Source: Molossus alvarezi
Lineage: Eukaryota > Chordata > Mammalia > Chiroptera > Molossidae
Length of the DNA: 64,000 nucleotides
Assembly (NCBI GenBank): GCA_037176705.1
Contig: CM073891.1
Coordinates: 90,726,327-90,790,326, forward strand
Direction of reading: 5' to 3'
Shown here: positions 24,383-36,005 of the stretch, piece by piece
Layout: each line of letters opens with the position of its first letter
Position numbering within the stretch: position 1 is the stretch's first letter
The notes under the pieces: generated by a model
Seen by the model: only the letters and a program-made list of their open reading frames with translations
Databases searched by the model: none
What the model was told of the DNA's origin: nothing
Program-made: the position numbers and the translations under genes

Positions 24383-24722
24383 CTTTCTTGTGTAGGTCTC
24401 CACTCAGAGCATACTGTGTAGTGAGAAATGCTGTTACCCAGGCATAGCCCAGCATCTGATCTGACTCCACTGCAGAGTGAATTTGCTGAGTATTTCATTT
24501 CCACCAAAAAAACTGCTTAATAACTTACATGGTTAGATTTGAAATATTTTTTAAAATTTCCTAGAGAAACTTTAATATGAGCAGGTCTATGAATCATTAA
24601 ACAGTCTTGGGCTTTTCCTCCTTTTTCCATGTTTTCATACAGACGAGGGTGGAGGCAAGGGCTAACGTTAATAATAGTAACACAGGAACAGCTTATTTAT
24701 TTGGTATTCACTATGTGTTGAG
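24383..24722. other. Intergenic, unassigned
   Basis: No recognised gene or repeat. Confidence 0.5.
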
Positions 24723-25297
24723 TGTAAGGGAAGAAAAAGAACTTCCCTGCACTTTCTTAGGTTTTGCAGCTGGAGCCTATGAATTGAACTGACAAAAGCC
24801 AGATTAATAGGACAAAAATCTTATTTAATCATTTTACATGCACAAGAGAACCTTCATAGGAAAAATGAACACCCAAAGAAGCAGTTAGAACTAAGAACTT
24901 GAATATCTTTTTAACCAAGAATGGTAAATTGTGAATAATTGATAAGATGAAGAAAAAATGGGTTTCATCTTCTAGGGGCAGTAAACTATGGGAAAGTGAT
25001 TGTACACATATTTGGGAAACTAATGGAACATAAAGGTTATTTTAGTAGATTTATTAGCACAGATTCATTTTATAGTCAACTCCCAGTCTCTGGTGCTAAG
25101 GTGTCCTTCCTTTTCCCAGTACAGGGAGTATACTTTTCACTTAAGAAACCTTATACCCTGCTTTGGGCAGAGACAGGGAGGTCAGAAAACCCTTCCTGCA
25201 CTTGCTGCTGTTTGTTCAATCAATCCCCTTCGACCCCAAATAATCAATATGCCAAAGTGGCGGCATATTTTGGGGTGGCATGTTCTGAAACTCTTCA
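24723..25297 (-). repeat. Solo LTR related to the provirus LTRs (LTR C)
   Basis: Begins TGTAAGGGAAG and shares with LTR A/B the ordered blocks GAATTGAACTGAC, AGATTAATAGGACAAAA, AATATGCCAAAG and TTTTGGGGTGGCA, ending near CTCTTCA. Length 575 bp fits. No adjoining internal sequence was recognised and I found no clear target-site duplication. Confidence 0.6.
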
Positions 25298-25299
25298 CA

Positions 25300-25480
25300 G
25301 GCGTTGTGCTTAGTGATTTATGCATGTTATTTCATTAAAAATTCACAACAGTCCTATAAGATAGTTGCTACTATTATGCACATTTTTAAATTAAAAACAA
25401 CAATAACAACTAAAGTGCAGTGAAGTTACTCTGGGCAAGATCACATTGATACTAATTCAAGAAGCCAGATATATTCCAGG
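25300..25480 (-). repeat. MIR remnant
   Basis: Antisense MIR: TTATTTCATTAAAAATTCACA, CCTATAAGATAGTTGCTACT, then GAAGTTACTCTGGGCAAGAT. Confidence 0.6.
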
Positions 25481-25815
25481 CCTGTTGGGCTTCACCTAGA
25501 ACATTAAAATGATGAATCTAGTAGTTTAGTCATTTACAAACATTGCTTTAAGGAGTCCTCAGACAGAAAAGAATTCTATTCTGGTTGCTGAAGAGATGAA
25601 AGAGATTTAATAACTTGCCCAAAACCACTTAATTAGAAAAAGGGATGCTTTTAGGATTCAAAAAAAAAACACGTGTGTCAGACTCCAAAGCTTTTGTGTA
25701 TCAAAATGGTTTGATCCATTTCACAGTGAAAAAATACGTGTTACATTGTGACCCAGTGCACACACATAAATATATAACAGAAATATTAATCAAATAATAC
25801 TCTCCCTTATTACAT

Positions 25816-25886
25816 GCTCCTCCCCTCCCCTCCCTTCCCCTCCCCTCCTCTCCTCTCCCCTCCTCTCCTCTCCTCTCCTCTCCTCT
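25816..25886. repeat. Simple repeat, TCCTC/CCCTC pyrimidine tract
   Basis: About 70 bp of uninterrupted C/T in five-base units (CTCCC, CTCCT). Confidence 0.95.
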
Positions 25887-27261
25887 TTTATTCCACTCTA
25901 TTACAGTCTATTTTAGTTATTATTTTGAAACGGCTTATTACAATCAATTAAATAAATTTTTATAGCTACATCACTTTCTTATAAAATTGTGTTTACAATT
26001 ACCTTCCATTTGTGTCTATAATGCATAGGACTAATATCAGTTAGGTGATATTTAGTTTTTGTCCTGAAATGCTCTTTGAAATTAGATTTGGGCCAGAGAT
26101 GATGTCAGTGTGGAGGGCTAGCTGAGGTTTCCTTATCTATGGTAAAGTGGCAATTTAATTGTAGATGCAACTTTATTGCATTCTTACAATTTGAAGTAAA
26201 TTTTTCTAGATATGACTCTTCTTCTTCATGTCTTCCCTTTTTCATTGACCACATTCTTTAAAAGAGACTTAGATTACTGCTATTACACATAAACTTCTCT
26301 GTATGTCTAAGAATATCAATATCCATGGTAAATATTTCTTTGGTGTTCTTGGACCAGGATTTCACAATCTCTAAATTTTTCTAGCGATACCTTAATCTAA
26401 TTACATATTGGCTTTTATGGCTTCTACACATTAAAAACAATTCTCTCCACACCGTATGACACCTGCCTTTCTTATAGTTTGGAGTAAATTCAAAGGAACC
26501 ATAATAAGCCAGATTTAATAATATAGGTAGTCCAGGGAAATAACACTGCACTTCAGACTTATAGAACTTCATAGACAGCACTACACACATCATCTAGCAT
26601 CCCTGGGAATTACATTGATTTAGGTATCATCAATATATTTTTAGAGTTAAGTGATACCTGAAGATTAAATAATTTTAGTCCTCTAGCTGTCACTCAATAG
26701 AGCTAAAAATGAAAATAAAGCCCCACTCCTTTTCTGGATCTGGGCTCCTAATCCCTTTCACCAGGAGTTGGAGCCATAAGATGGAAGATTCTGTTAAGAT
26801 AGAAAGGGTTAAAAATGAATGTAAGAAGAGAGAGAGAGGGAAATAAGGCACTAAAGGGAGATACCAATGAATTTTTCTGGTACTTCTATGTGGCTATAGT
26901 ATTCTAATCTTGGACTGTATTGCACCATTAGCTAAAGAAATGGTGGTAGTCAGGGAAATTATGAGAAAATAAGATTAGATTAGAATAGGTTATTATATAT
27001 CCTGCTAATTTGTAGCCTCCAAAATACATCTTACTTTCCATATAACAATGTGAGGTCAAAAGTAGCTATTGTTACTTAAGGTTGATAATTGTCACCTCTT
27101 CAGTTCTTTATCTACAAGATAAATTGGATTTTTTCACCAATAGATGGGCTTGTGCTTTGAGAAAATGGTAGAAGATTCAAAATAATGTGGTAAATCTGGG
27201 GAAAAGGAAGAATTATTTGATGAAAGAATTAATTGATAAACAGATTCACTTATGCAACCAG
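25887..27261. other. Intergenic, unassigned
   Basis: AT-rich; no gene or confident repeat. A short GA run lies near 26828. Confidence 0.5.
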
Positions 27262-27345
27262 TTCAATTAAGGACTATGTACCAGGCACAGTTCTGGGAAT
27301 TGGGGACACAATAATGACCTTATAGTCTAATAAAAGAGACAGACA
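27262..27345 (-). repeat. L2 LINE 3' remnant
   Basis: Antisense L2: TACCAGGCACAGTTCTGGGA, ACAATAATGACCTTATAG, AAAGAGACAGAC. Confidence 0.6.
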
Positions 27346-28015
27346 TATTTCAAATTTGAAAGCAAACTGGGAGTGGTGCTAAGAAATAAATACAATTTTT
27401 GTGAGATACTTGATACATTTAAAGTAGTCTTGGTGGCCACCAGAGAGGTTAACACCTCGGTAGTCAGACCTGTTTGGAAAGGCTGCACGGTGAGAGCCGT
27501 CATTGAGGGATGTATCTCTGGGCTCAGAATAGAGGCTAAAAGGAAGTCTAGATCAAAGAGGTTTACACCAGTGGTGTGAGGCAGGATCCTTGGAATGAGA
27601 TACTTATTCCTTATGTCCGTAAGAACCTGTAACCACAAAACCCTTCTTCAAAGAAATAGGAACTTTCATGTGGATAATAAAAGATTTGGGTTTTATTTTT
27701 CTTCAGATCTTGACTAAAAATTGGTCTAAAATGAGTTACCACTTATTCCTCAAAAACAGAGAAACGGATGAATATGCTGGGAAAATATTTGGTTGCTTGA
27801 GACTTCAACCAGAGTTTTGCTTTCACAAAATGTGTATTCTCAAGGTAGACTGCAGAACAAGGCTTTTTAGAAAGATAAAAATATTAAGTCATTTAAAATT
27901 CTGACAAGATTTTTGAACTAGTTCTCTATCCTAAAGAAAAAATTGAGTCTGCATCCTCAGTGGTCATCCAGAAGCCTGGTGTCTCTACAGGATCCAAGTC
28001 TTAAATAGTAAGAGC
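27346..28015. other. Intergenic, unassigned
   Basis: No recognised gene or repeat. The overlapping open frames on both strands near 27330-27640 have no domain I know. Confidence 0.45.
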
Positions 28016-28029
28016 AAAAAATACCCGTT

Positions 28030-28270
28030 ACCTTGCCCTGGCCAGTTTGGCTCAGTGGTTACGCAGACCAAGGAGTCTCAGGCTTGATTCTGGCCAAGTG
28101 CACGTACCTAGCTTGCAGGTTGTCCCCGGCCTGGGGCCATGTGGGAGGCAACCAATGTATGCGTCTCTCTCACATGATGTTTCTCTGTCTTCCCCACACC
28201 CCTTTCCACTGTATCTAGAGATAAACAACAATAAAAAAATATCCTCGGATGAGGGTTAAAAAAAGAAAGA
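28030..28270 (+). mobile_element. Ves SINE (TCCTC...GAGG-tail class)
   Basis: Sense copy: TGCCCTGGCCAGTTTGGCTC head, TGCACGTACCTAGCTTGCAG body, tail ATATCCTCGGATGAGGGT. Target-site duplication AAAAAATACCCGTT-like (28016-28029 and 28271-28284). Confidence 0.9.
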
Positions 28271-28284
28271 AAAAAATACCTGTT

Positions 28285-30019
28285 GTATTATCTTGTGAAG
28301 CCGAGCTCACATTTTTTCTTTAATAGCATTTATCTTCAGTGTCATTAAATGTGCTCAGTTGGTATATTTGTACAATTGGGTCCCTATCACCTTTTGACAA
28401 AAGTAATTCATGAACAGATAGGTGTTTTCAGTTTGTATTAGACTATAGAGGCTATTTGGATCCTTGGTATAATCCCATATATAGAAGAAGTAACTATGAC
28501 GTTGATAATTCAAAGAAAAAAAAAGTCATCTGACTGGTCAAGGGAAAAGAAACATTGGTTATTGCTAATAGAACAGGTACAAATCACTGACCATATTAGA
28601 GTTGCTATACTTTTGTGAACTTCATTGTGCAAGACATTGGTTATAATAGAAAGGTTCATTATTCTTTTTAAACTTCTACTTGATTAGTGCTAACTAAGCC
28701 CTTTTACCTATTTGTGCTAGGCAGCTGAGTCACTGTAATCACAGACGAAGTATGATTGGTTTCAGGTTTATGGTGGATGGATGTTGGGTTGACTGTGGAT
28801 CAGGCATCACTGAGCTCAGTCAAGGGTTTAACAGGTGGCATTGCAGACAGAATCCCTAGCAAAGCTATTGTGTTTTTAATTAGCCTCTAGAATTTAGAGA
28901 CTCTTCTAGTCTTCATTAAATTATTAAATTACTTAGTTTCAGTCATATTTGGGCATTTCAGTGCTTCATGCATAACTGCAGATGACATATTTGTCTTTTG
29001 AATAATGTTTAAACTCTGTGGCTTCTGGATGGTATGTTTCACTTATTGTTTGACCATCTTTATTTTAAAGTGTCCCCATGAGCCATAATATTCAGTTTAC
29101 TAAAGTTCAAAGCACATCATTTCGCATGTATAATAAGAGGGGGGACTGACAAAGATTCTCTACTTAACTATACTAATCAGGCTCATTTAGTTCATTTTTT
29201 GAGTGGGTCTCAAACCCTGAGCTTCTGTGTCCTTTCTTGCTGAAATCCTGCTAAGTTTAGCTAGAATACACCATCCTCCACACTTGATCATCCTGGATAG
29301 TTAATCAGGTTCCTTATCTTCTACCATCTGTCAGCTGATCACTCTGGCCTGTCTTCAACACGAATCTTGTTAGGTTGGTTTAGAATCCTCCCTTATCCCT
29401 ATTTCCTCTTAGTAATTTTCTATCCACTGATCCCCCACCCCCTCCCCGACTCTGCTCCTTGGCTACAATTCCCACTTTTCCTTCTTGTATTCAGAACTGA
29501 GTATGGTTCTGTATAGTTCACTTTCCCCTGTTGCAATAATCTTTCTTCATAACATTTGTTTTTACTGCTTTAGCTATTGTCCTGCTCTGGTTTTCCTTTG
29601 ACAGGTCTTTGGTTTCTGGATAATACGTTTTGTTTTTTATTTGAACATCTTTATTTTAAAGTGTTATCATTGGCCATAATTTTAAATGTACTGAAATTCA
29701 AAGTATATCAAGTTCATTCATTTAATTAACTAACTCATTTAGCATGTATCTATTGAGTATCAATTAGCTGACTGACTCAGAAAGTTGAGCAATAATCAAA
29801 TCCTACAATTAAAGGTATATTATGAACAGTCTTTAATAAGGCCTTTGAGATCTACAAAGATATTTTGGACACAGAATGTTATTATAAGTACATTTACATA
29901 CTTTCCAAAGACATTTTCTTCCAAGAATAAAATGAATGCTTTTTTATTTTTAATAAAACACCCTTGGTTTTGACCTGTACATTTTCTAAAACTGATATAT
30001 TAATAATGTTAAACACAAT
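28285..30019. other. Intergenic, with an old imperfect duplication
   Basis: No gene recognised. Two diverged copies of about 120-130 bp lie at 29020-29137 and 29610-29742 (see findings). Parts of 29160-29600 have LTR-like composition but I could not name a family. Confidence 0.4.
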
Positions 30020-30560
30020 TCAACCAACTAAATTTTGAAAATCCAACTGGTTTTAATGGATTCATCAGTCAAGCAGCATCTCATCCAGCAACTAGAAGGG
30101 CAAAGGGTACTCTGAGGAGTTGTACAAAATGGAAAGCTTTTATAGATAGAAAGAAGGTGGGACTAAAACATTAAAAGAGTGGATTATTTCAGGTAAGGAC
30201 ACCTTCCTTAGGGGAATAAAAGAGTTTTTTCAGAAAGATTTTATAAGAAGCAATATGTGGGGCAAGGAAGCTATTAGCAAATAAAAGAAAGGGATACTTT
30301 TGGGCCAGGACACTTTTTCTTTAGGGAAAAAAAAAAAAACAGGAAAGGTTTTCATCATGCAGGTTACCTCTTCTTTCTTTGGAGGAAAGGAGAAATCCCA
30401 TGTGACAGATTACTTTACTGGTGCTTGGCAAGAAAATTTCAAGCTGGTTGACTAAGATTGTTTCTGAGAGGGGCTAACGCTGCAGTTAGATCAGATATTA
30501 AATCTAGGTTTGGTATCATGGGCTTTCAACACAATTAATGCTATTTTGGGCCTGTGGTTT
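30020..30560 (-). repeat. Probable LTR of a degraded antisense ERV
   Basis: LTR-like sequence (TTTTAATGGATTCATCAGTC, GCAGCATCTCATCCAGC, AAAATGGAAAGCTTTTATAG) lying where the 3' LTR of the antisense pol remnant at 30850-31175 is expected. Family not assigned. Confidence 0.4.
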
Positions 30561-30849
30561 TCTGTTTAACAATATCTTTTTACAATATATCAATATAACT
30601 TGTTAAAGGATTAAATATCTAGAATTCATGTTTAATTAGATTTTGGTTTTCTACCTTCTTAGATACATTACTTCCTAATTATATCATGGCCATAACAAGA
30701 CAAATTCTGGTGGGATCAGGTAGGAGATGAAAATGAATGTTTCAATTCTGCTTACAAAGTATGATTTACCAAATTTCTCTAAGTCATAGCTAGCTTAAGT
30801 TTTTTTCTTATATCTGGAAAACAAACAAAGAACCAGAAATATCATAATA

Positions 30850-31175
30850 ATTGTAACCATTTCTCATCAGTTCATTGCTTGGATCCAGTTTTTCCATTAG
30901 TTCCCTTGACTTTGCCTGATAATTGAGTCAGTGATAATTCCAAGAAGTTTGCAAGGCTGTCCATCAAGGCTTGTATGATGTGCTCAACAAAGTGTTTGCC
31001 TTGATCACTAAGCATAGCAAAAGGTATACCCTAAGTGGGAAACACATTTCTTGCAGCAGGGGAAAGTGTCAACCCATTCAGAAAACATACATACAAAAGG
31101 AACATGCTGACAACCCATACTAAGTGGCAGTCGAATGAAGTCTAGCTTAAATGTACTATGGTCAATAAAAGAATG
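30850..31175 (-). pseudogene. ERV pol remnant, integrase-like
   Basis: The conceptual minus-strand translation, with frame breaks, resembles the catalytic core of a gammaretrovirus-like integrase: the segment around the first core aspartate, a following aromatic/cysteine stretch, and a later segment ending in a short threonine-asparagine-glycine motif after an SGKVKG-like run. It is heavily decayed and cannot encode a working enzyme. Env and most of pol are absent around it. Confidence 0.55.
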
Positions 31176-31327
31176 CAAAAAAAAAAATGTTTTGAAGTGT
31201 TTTAGGAGCTCTTTTAGAATACCTCAAAGTCATTTCCAGGTCAGGACTTTATAATTTCAATTGTGGTAAGTTTGTTAATACATATCAAAAGGTTTGTGCC
31301 CAAGACTTTGTTCAAAGATGTACACTA

Positions 31328-31547
31328 GTATGGCTGGTGTGGCTCAGTGGTTGAGCATCAACCCATGCACCAAGAGGTCGCTGGTTCAATTTCTGATCAG
31401 GACACATGCCCAGGTTGTGGACCCAACCTCCAGTGGGGGGTATGCAGGAGGCAGCCAATCGATGTTCTCTCTTATCGATATTCTATCTCTCTCTCCCTCT
31501 CACTTCCTCTCTCTGTAAAATCAATAAAGGAAAAAAAGAAAAAGGAC
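31328..31547 (+). mobile_element. Ves SINE (AATCAATAAA-tail class)
   Basis: Sense copy: TGGCTGGTGTGGCTCAGTGG head, GGTCGCTGGTTCAAT B-box, GGAGGCAGCCAATCGATG body, AAAATCAATAAAGG tail. Target-site duplication AAAGATGTACACTA-like (31314-31327 and 31548-31561). Confidence 0.93.
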
Positions 31548-31584
31548 AAAAGATGTACATTAAAGAAGAGATATGTTGTTGTTT

Positions 31585-31787
31585 TTCTCCCCCTTTATTA
31601 CTTTTCTTTTTTTAGAGAGAGAGGAAGGGAGAGGGAGAGAGAGATAGAAACATCAACTGGCCATCTCCTGCCTGCCCCCCACTAGGGACTGGGCTCATAA
31701 ACTGGGCATGTGCCCTGATCAGGAATTGAACCCATGACCTCTTACTGTATGGGTCAATGCTCCAACCACTCAGCAATACTGGCCCGG
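31585..31787 (-). mobile_element. Ves SINE
   Basis: Antisense copy directly after the previous one, giving an inverted pair only about 40 bp apart: GA tract, CATCTCCTGCCTGCCCCCCA, head ending CAATACTGGCCCGG. Confidence 0.88.
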
Positions 31788-31799
31788 TGAGATACTTTG

Positions 31800-32509
31800 T
31801 TTTAATAAAATATAAATTGTGTACATATAAATACATTTTATAAATAAATAAGTAAATGACATCTTTCACTTAATGGATCCACCTTTCCTTAGCAAATTCA
31901 ATAAAACATAAATTCTATGAAATATGTTAAATGATTCTTTTATCTCACTGATATTCTTTTGTCCCTTTGCTGTTCTTTATGTTTTATTTTGATTCCTCTG
32001 TGTATTTCTTATTTTCATTAATAAATCAAAATAATTTTAGATTATTTAGGAAATTGAAATATATATCTTAATATGCTTGTAAGGTAAGTAGTTTTAGAAA
32101 AAAATTAATTCTACTGTAATTATTTAACATTTATTGAGTTCTACTTTGGAGTTATAAATTGAACTGAAGGAAAATGCCAAATGATAAAATACTTGATTTT
32201 TAGATGTGTAACAGACCTGAAGTCTGTATTTCAGAAATCAGTTTCAAGGATCATATCTGCAAGATTCTGATGAGTAAACACAGTTTGGCACTTTTTTGAA
32301 CTTCTCATGAGGCTGTTTATCTTGTGATATTTCTCTGGTAGATGTCTTAGAACAAGAGGATTCTGTGACTTTGCTGTTATTTTTATTTGTATTTTCAAAA
32401 GTGTTTTACTCACACAAGACATAAGCCTTACTATTCTTGATTTTTTAAACAATATTTAAAATTTGTCCTGTGTATATAAAAAGAAAGTGGTGCCAATGCT
32501 TTAAGGTTG
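31800..32509. other. Intergenic, unassigned
   Basis: AT-rich, no recognised element. Confidence 0.5.
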
Positions 32510-32517
32510 ATTTAATG

Positions 32518-32690
32518 CAGTGGTTCTCAACCTGTGGGTCGTGACCCCTTTCACAGGGGTCGCCTAAGATGTAACAGTAGCAAAATTGCAGTTATGAAGT
32601 AGCAACAAAAATAATTTTATGTTTGGGGGTCACCACAACATGAGGAACTGTATTAAAGGGTCGCGGCATTAGGAAGGTTGAGAACCACTA
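32518..32690. mobile_element. SPIN-like non-autonomous hAT element
   Basis: Terminal inverted repeats CAGTGGTTCTCAACC and GGTTGAGAACCACTA, with GTCGTGACCCCTTTCACAGG and TAGCAACAAAAATAATTT inside. Length 173 bp, with 8-bp target-site duplication ATTTAATG/ATTTAATA (32510-32517, 32691-32698), as expected of hAT elements. Confidence 0.9.
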
Positions 32691-32698
32691 ATTTAATA

Positions 32699-33034
32699 TC
32701 TTACATAAACTTGACTAATGGTTAATATACATTTTGACACAGATACATGTATATATTTATGCTGAATATGCTTCATTGGGTATCTTCAAAAAAGTTTAGA
32801 AATCTTTGATTTTTGATTGAGAATGTAGACATTGGAGTTAGTAATCTGAGTTCTATAAATATATACTAAAATAACAACATATTTGATTGCTAAATTTTGG
32901 GGATTTGTGAAAACATGCTATAAAAGAGTTTCTTGTTTGGTGGAATTTTGTTGAAGCCACATCATCAAAATGGTACTTGTTGAGATAAGAAAGTTGAGTG
33001 GGACATTATAAACAAATTTCACTGTGTAAACTTC
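32699..33034. other. Intergenic, unassigned
   Basis: No recognised element between the SPIN-like copy and LTR D. Confidence 0.5.
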
Positions 33035-33573
33035 TGTAGGGGAGGTGTGACTCTTCTCTGCCCTCTCTGATTCTGTGACCAGGTTTGAGAATTAAACTGA
33101 CCAAAGACAAATTAACAGGAGAAAAAGCGTGACTGATTTGTACTTGGTGTTAATATATCTATGTGGCATGGGAGCCTTTATAGAAAAGAAGTAAATAACC
33201 AAACATAGGATAGGAGAGCTTCTATACCATTTCAACAAAGAATGACAAATTGTGCGGGTGTGATAAGACAAAGGGAAAAGGGTTTGAGCTGGGGATGGTA
33301 AATTGTAAGAAAGTGATGAGGAACTATATGGGGAAACTCATAGGAGAAAAAGATTATTTTATCTCCATGTCATTTCTCCATCTCCAGTGATCAGAATATT
33401 CTCTTCCTGATTCAGGGAGGGCATCTTCTCACTGGTAATTTTATGTCCTGATTTTGTACAAAGGGGAGGTCAGAGACCCCTTCCTGCATCTACTGTTTCT
33501 CAAGGATCTTCAGCTCAAAATAATCAATATGCTAAAGTGACATATTTTAGGGTGGCATGTTATGACCTCCTTA
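33035..33573 (-). repeat. Solo LTR related to the provirus LTRs (LTR D)
   Basis: Begins TGTAGGGGAGG; shares GAGAATTAAACTGACC, AAATTAACAGGAGAAAA, AATCAATATGCTAAAG and TTTTAGGGTGGCATG with LTR C and, more distantly, A/B. Length 539 bp. Same antisense orientation as the others. Confidence 0.6.
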
Positions 33574-34084
33574 AATTCACATATACACAGAAACTGAACA
33601 AAAAGACCTCCATGTAGTCACCACCCAGTTTTTACTGGGTAATTAATAATAATAACAATTTATTATGAACTCATGACCAATCTTTTTCACTTAAATGCAA
33701 ATCTTCCCCTTCACACATCCCTTGAATTATTTTGAAGCCAGTCTGAAGAGCACATATAATGATATTTTTAAAACAGGTTTTAAAAATTTATTTCAGATAG
33801 CTATGATATATTAACTTTTCTAAGAAGTTTTACTTCCACTATTTTATTAACTTTGTTACTATTTTTCATACAGGTGAAGGGTTATGGATATATAAAGTAA
33901 AAATCTGAATGATTGTCGTTTTGATTCTATCTGGTTCCATCTAGCTTTTTAAGCCAGAAACCAAGGAGACATAAACTACTCCCTTCTTTACTCTTTAAAT
34001 TTGGTGACCAGTGGCTGTCAAATATTGTCCTCTTACCATCTCTGTCACTTACCTACTCTCATACCTACTTACACTACTTCAGTC
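33574..34084. other. Intergenic, unassigned
   Basis: No recognised gene or repeat. Confidence 0.5.
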
Positions 34085-34860
34085 TTGTTCCTCTCTAATT
34101 GTATCTTGTACAGAGTCATTATAATAATCTTTATAAAACACGTGATCATGTCACTACCCTACCAAATTCTCTTTGAGACCAAGGATTCTTTATTTTTAGC
34201 CCCCTGTTCTGTTGGCTGGTATCCCTTCTACCCACCAAAGTCTGAACACTCCCAACATTTACATGTGCAGAGATTTTTTTTTTTAATATTTAAAATTGAT
34301 ATCCCACACTTAGAAAACTGACAATAAAAATGGGAAGATTTGGCATCATTCCAAATAACTTGAGTCAAATAGCTGATCTTTTAGGACAAGATGTGGCCTT
34401 GGCCACAGTTCACACATCTTGCTCCTTTTACCTATTTTGTTACCTGCCTAAGGGCTGCAATCAGAATTCTTTGGTATATCTGAGCCTCCTCAATGCCAAC
34501 AGTATCCTTTCTTTTCAGATCTTCCAACTTCTCCCATACTGAATTATTGGATATCCCATTGCAAACACAACGCCTCTGTGTCTAATCCCTGCCTTTATTC
34601 CCGGCCTCCACTCCTACCTGGGTTTGTCCAACTTTTGCATCATTCTCTCTGCCTGGAGCCACATCTTGTCTACCCAGGGGTCTTTGGTATCTGGCTTTCG
34701 TGGTGCTTTAAGCAAGCACTAAAACACTATTCCTGTGCTCTTCACATCTGGCCATTAATTTTTGCATTTCTTATACCTGTCATCAAGTGTGTGCTGTCTT
34801 CTTTTAAAAAAAAAAAAAAACAACTATTAGTGCTTGCCACAAGACTTGACATACTATAGG
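34085..34860 (+). repeat. L2 LINE remnant (ORF end and 3' region)
   Basis: Sense, decayed L2 order: AGAGTCATTATAATAATCTTTA, GTGATCATGTCACTACCCTA, GGCTGGTATCCCTTCTACCC, later GCATCATTCTCTCTGCCTGG. The open frames here are relics of L2, not host genes. Confidence 0.5.
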
Positions 34861-35639
34861 GGTACAGGGTATATTGGATGAATGATTGGCTGGTTTAGTT
34901 ATCTTTAGACAATAAAACTACAAATTGATTGAGAAGTGCTTAGGGCAATAAACATCACAGACAGTCCAAATATATTCTTTTTTCATCATGAAGCTCTGGG
35001 CTAGTTTCTCTAACTGGGTCTCAGAAGTAAATGAGAATCCCTTAAGTTCTGCTAACAGTCTAAATTGAATTCATTTAATTCCTTGATTTCTACCACAAAC
35101 CTATGATCTGTGATTTCTGAATCTTGCCTTTGGACTTGAGACCTGAAAGTGTTTCTCTCTGCCTCCTCTCTTTTCCTATTTCCTCTCTTATCTACTAATA
35201 CTTATCAATTTCTCAACTGCCTGTTTGCCGAAGAAATTAACCCTTACCTCTGGGATTCAAACCTTCATTCAATTTCAAGTTCAAGTGTGTCTTCTTGGCC
35301 TCCTGTTTTTTATCTGGCTCACACACATACCAACTGTCTTGCTTTGTATGAAACAGTGATATTTGAGGAGGTTATGTTGACAACATCAGGTGGCCCATGG
35401 GTAAAGGAAATTGCCGTTTTTCCTTAAACTCTAAACTCTCCAAGAAGGCTTTATTTCATATAATGAGGCTGGAAAATGTGGGTTCTGGTTCCGACTCTGA
35501 CACTGGTTTGATGTTTTCGGGTCAGTTTGGGTAAAAGAGTTACATTATGATAAATATAAATATACCAGTCTTTCCCTTGAAGTTAAAACAGGTTTGAGAA
35601 AAGAAGAGACTTGTAGAAATTGGAATCCTTTCTTTTAGT
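34861..35639. other. Intergenic, unassigned
   Basis: No confident element; pyrimidine-rich stretch 35150-35330. Confidence 0.45.
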
Positions 35640-36005
35640 AGTAGTGATTACAATGAGTTTCCCAGGGCTCTAACAAATTGCCATAAACTTACAGATAAAA
35701 ACAATAGAAATTTATCCTTTCATAATTCTCAAGTCTAGATATTCTAAATCAAGGTGTCAACAGGGTTGTGTTCTCTCCCCAAACTCCAGAAAAGAATCTT
35801 TCCTTGCCTCCTCCTAGCTTCTGGTGGCTCCTGGCAATCCTTGACATTCTTGACTTGGACCTGCATTACTTTGATCTCTGCCTCCAGGGTCATATGCTCC
35901 CCCTGCCCCCACATCTGTGTCTGTGTCTTCTCCTCTTATGTGGATACCAGTCATTGGATTTAGAGCCTACCCTAAATTTAGGATGATTTCATTTCAATAT
36001 TCTTT
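35640..36005 (-). repeat. MaLR (MLT1-type) LTR
   Basis: Antisense MaLR: AGGGCTCTAACAAATTGCCA, AATCAAGGTGTCAACAGGG, CTTCTGGTGGCTCCTGGCAA, TTCTCCTCTTATGTGGATAC, in the usual order. Confidence 0.75.

Noticed and set aside
34001..34859. Three consecutive plus-strand frames suggesting a gene
   Set aside because: The nucleotide order matches an old sense L2 element; the frames are in different phases and lack splice signals between them.
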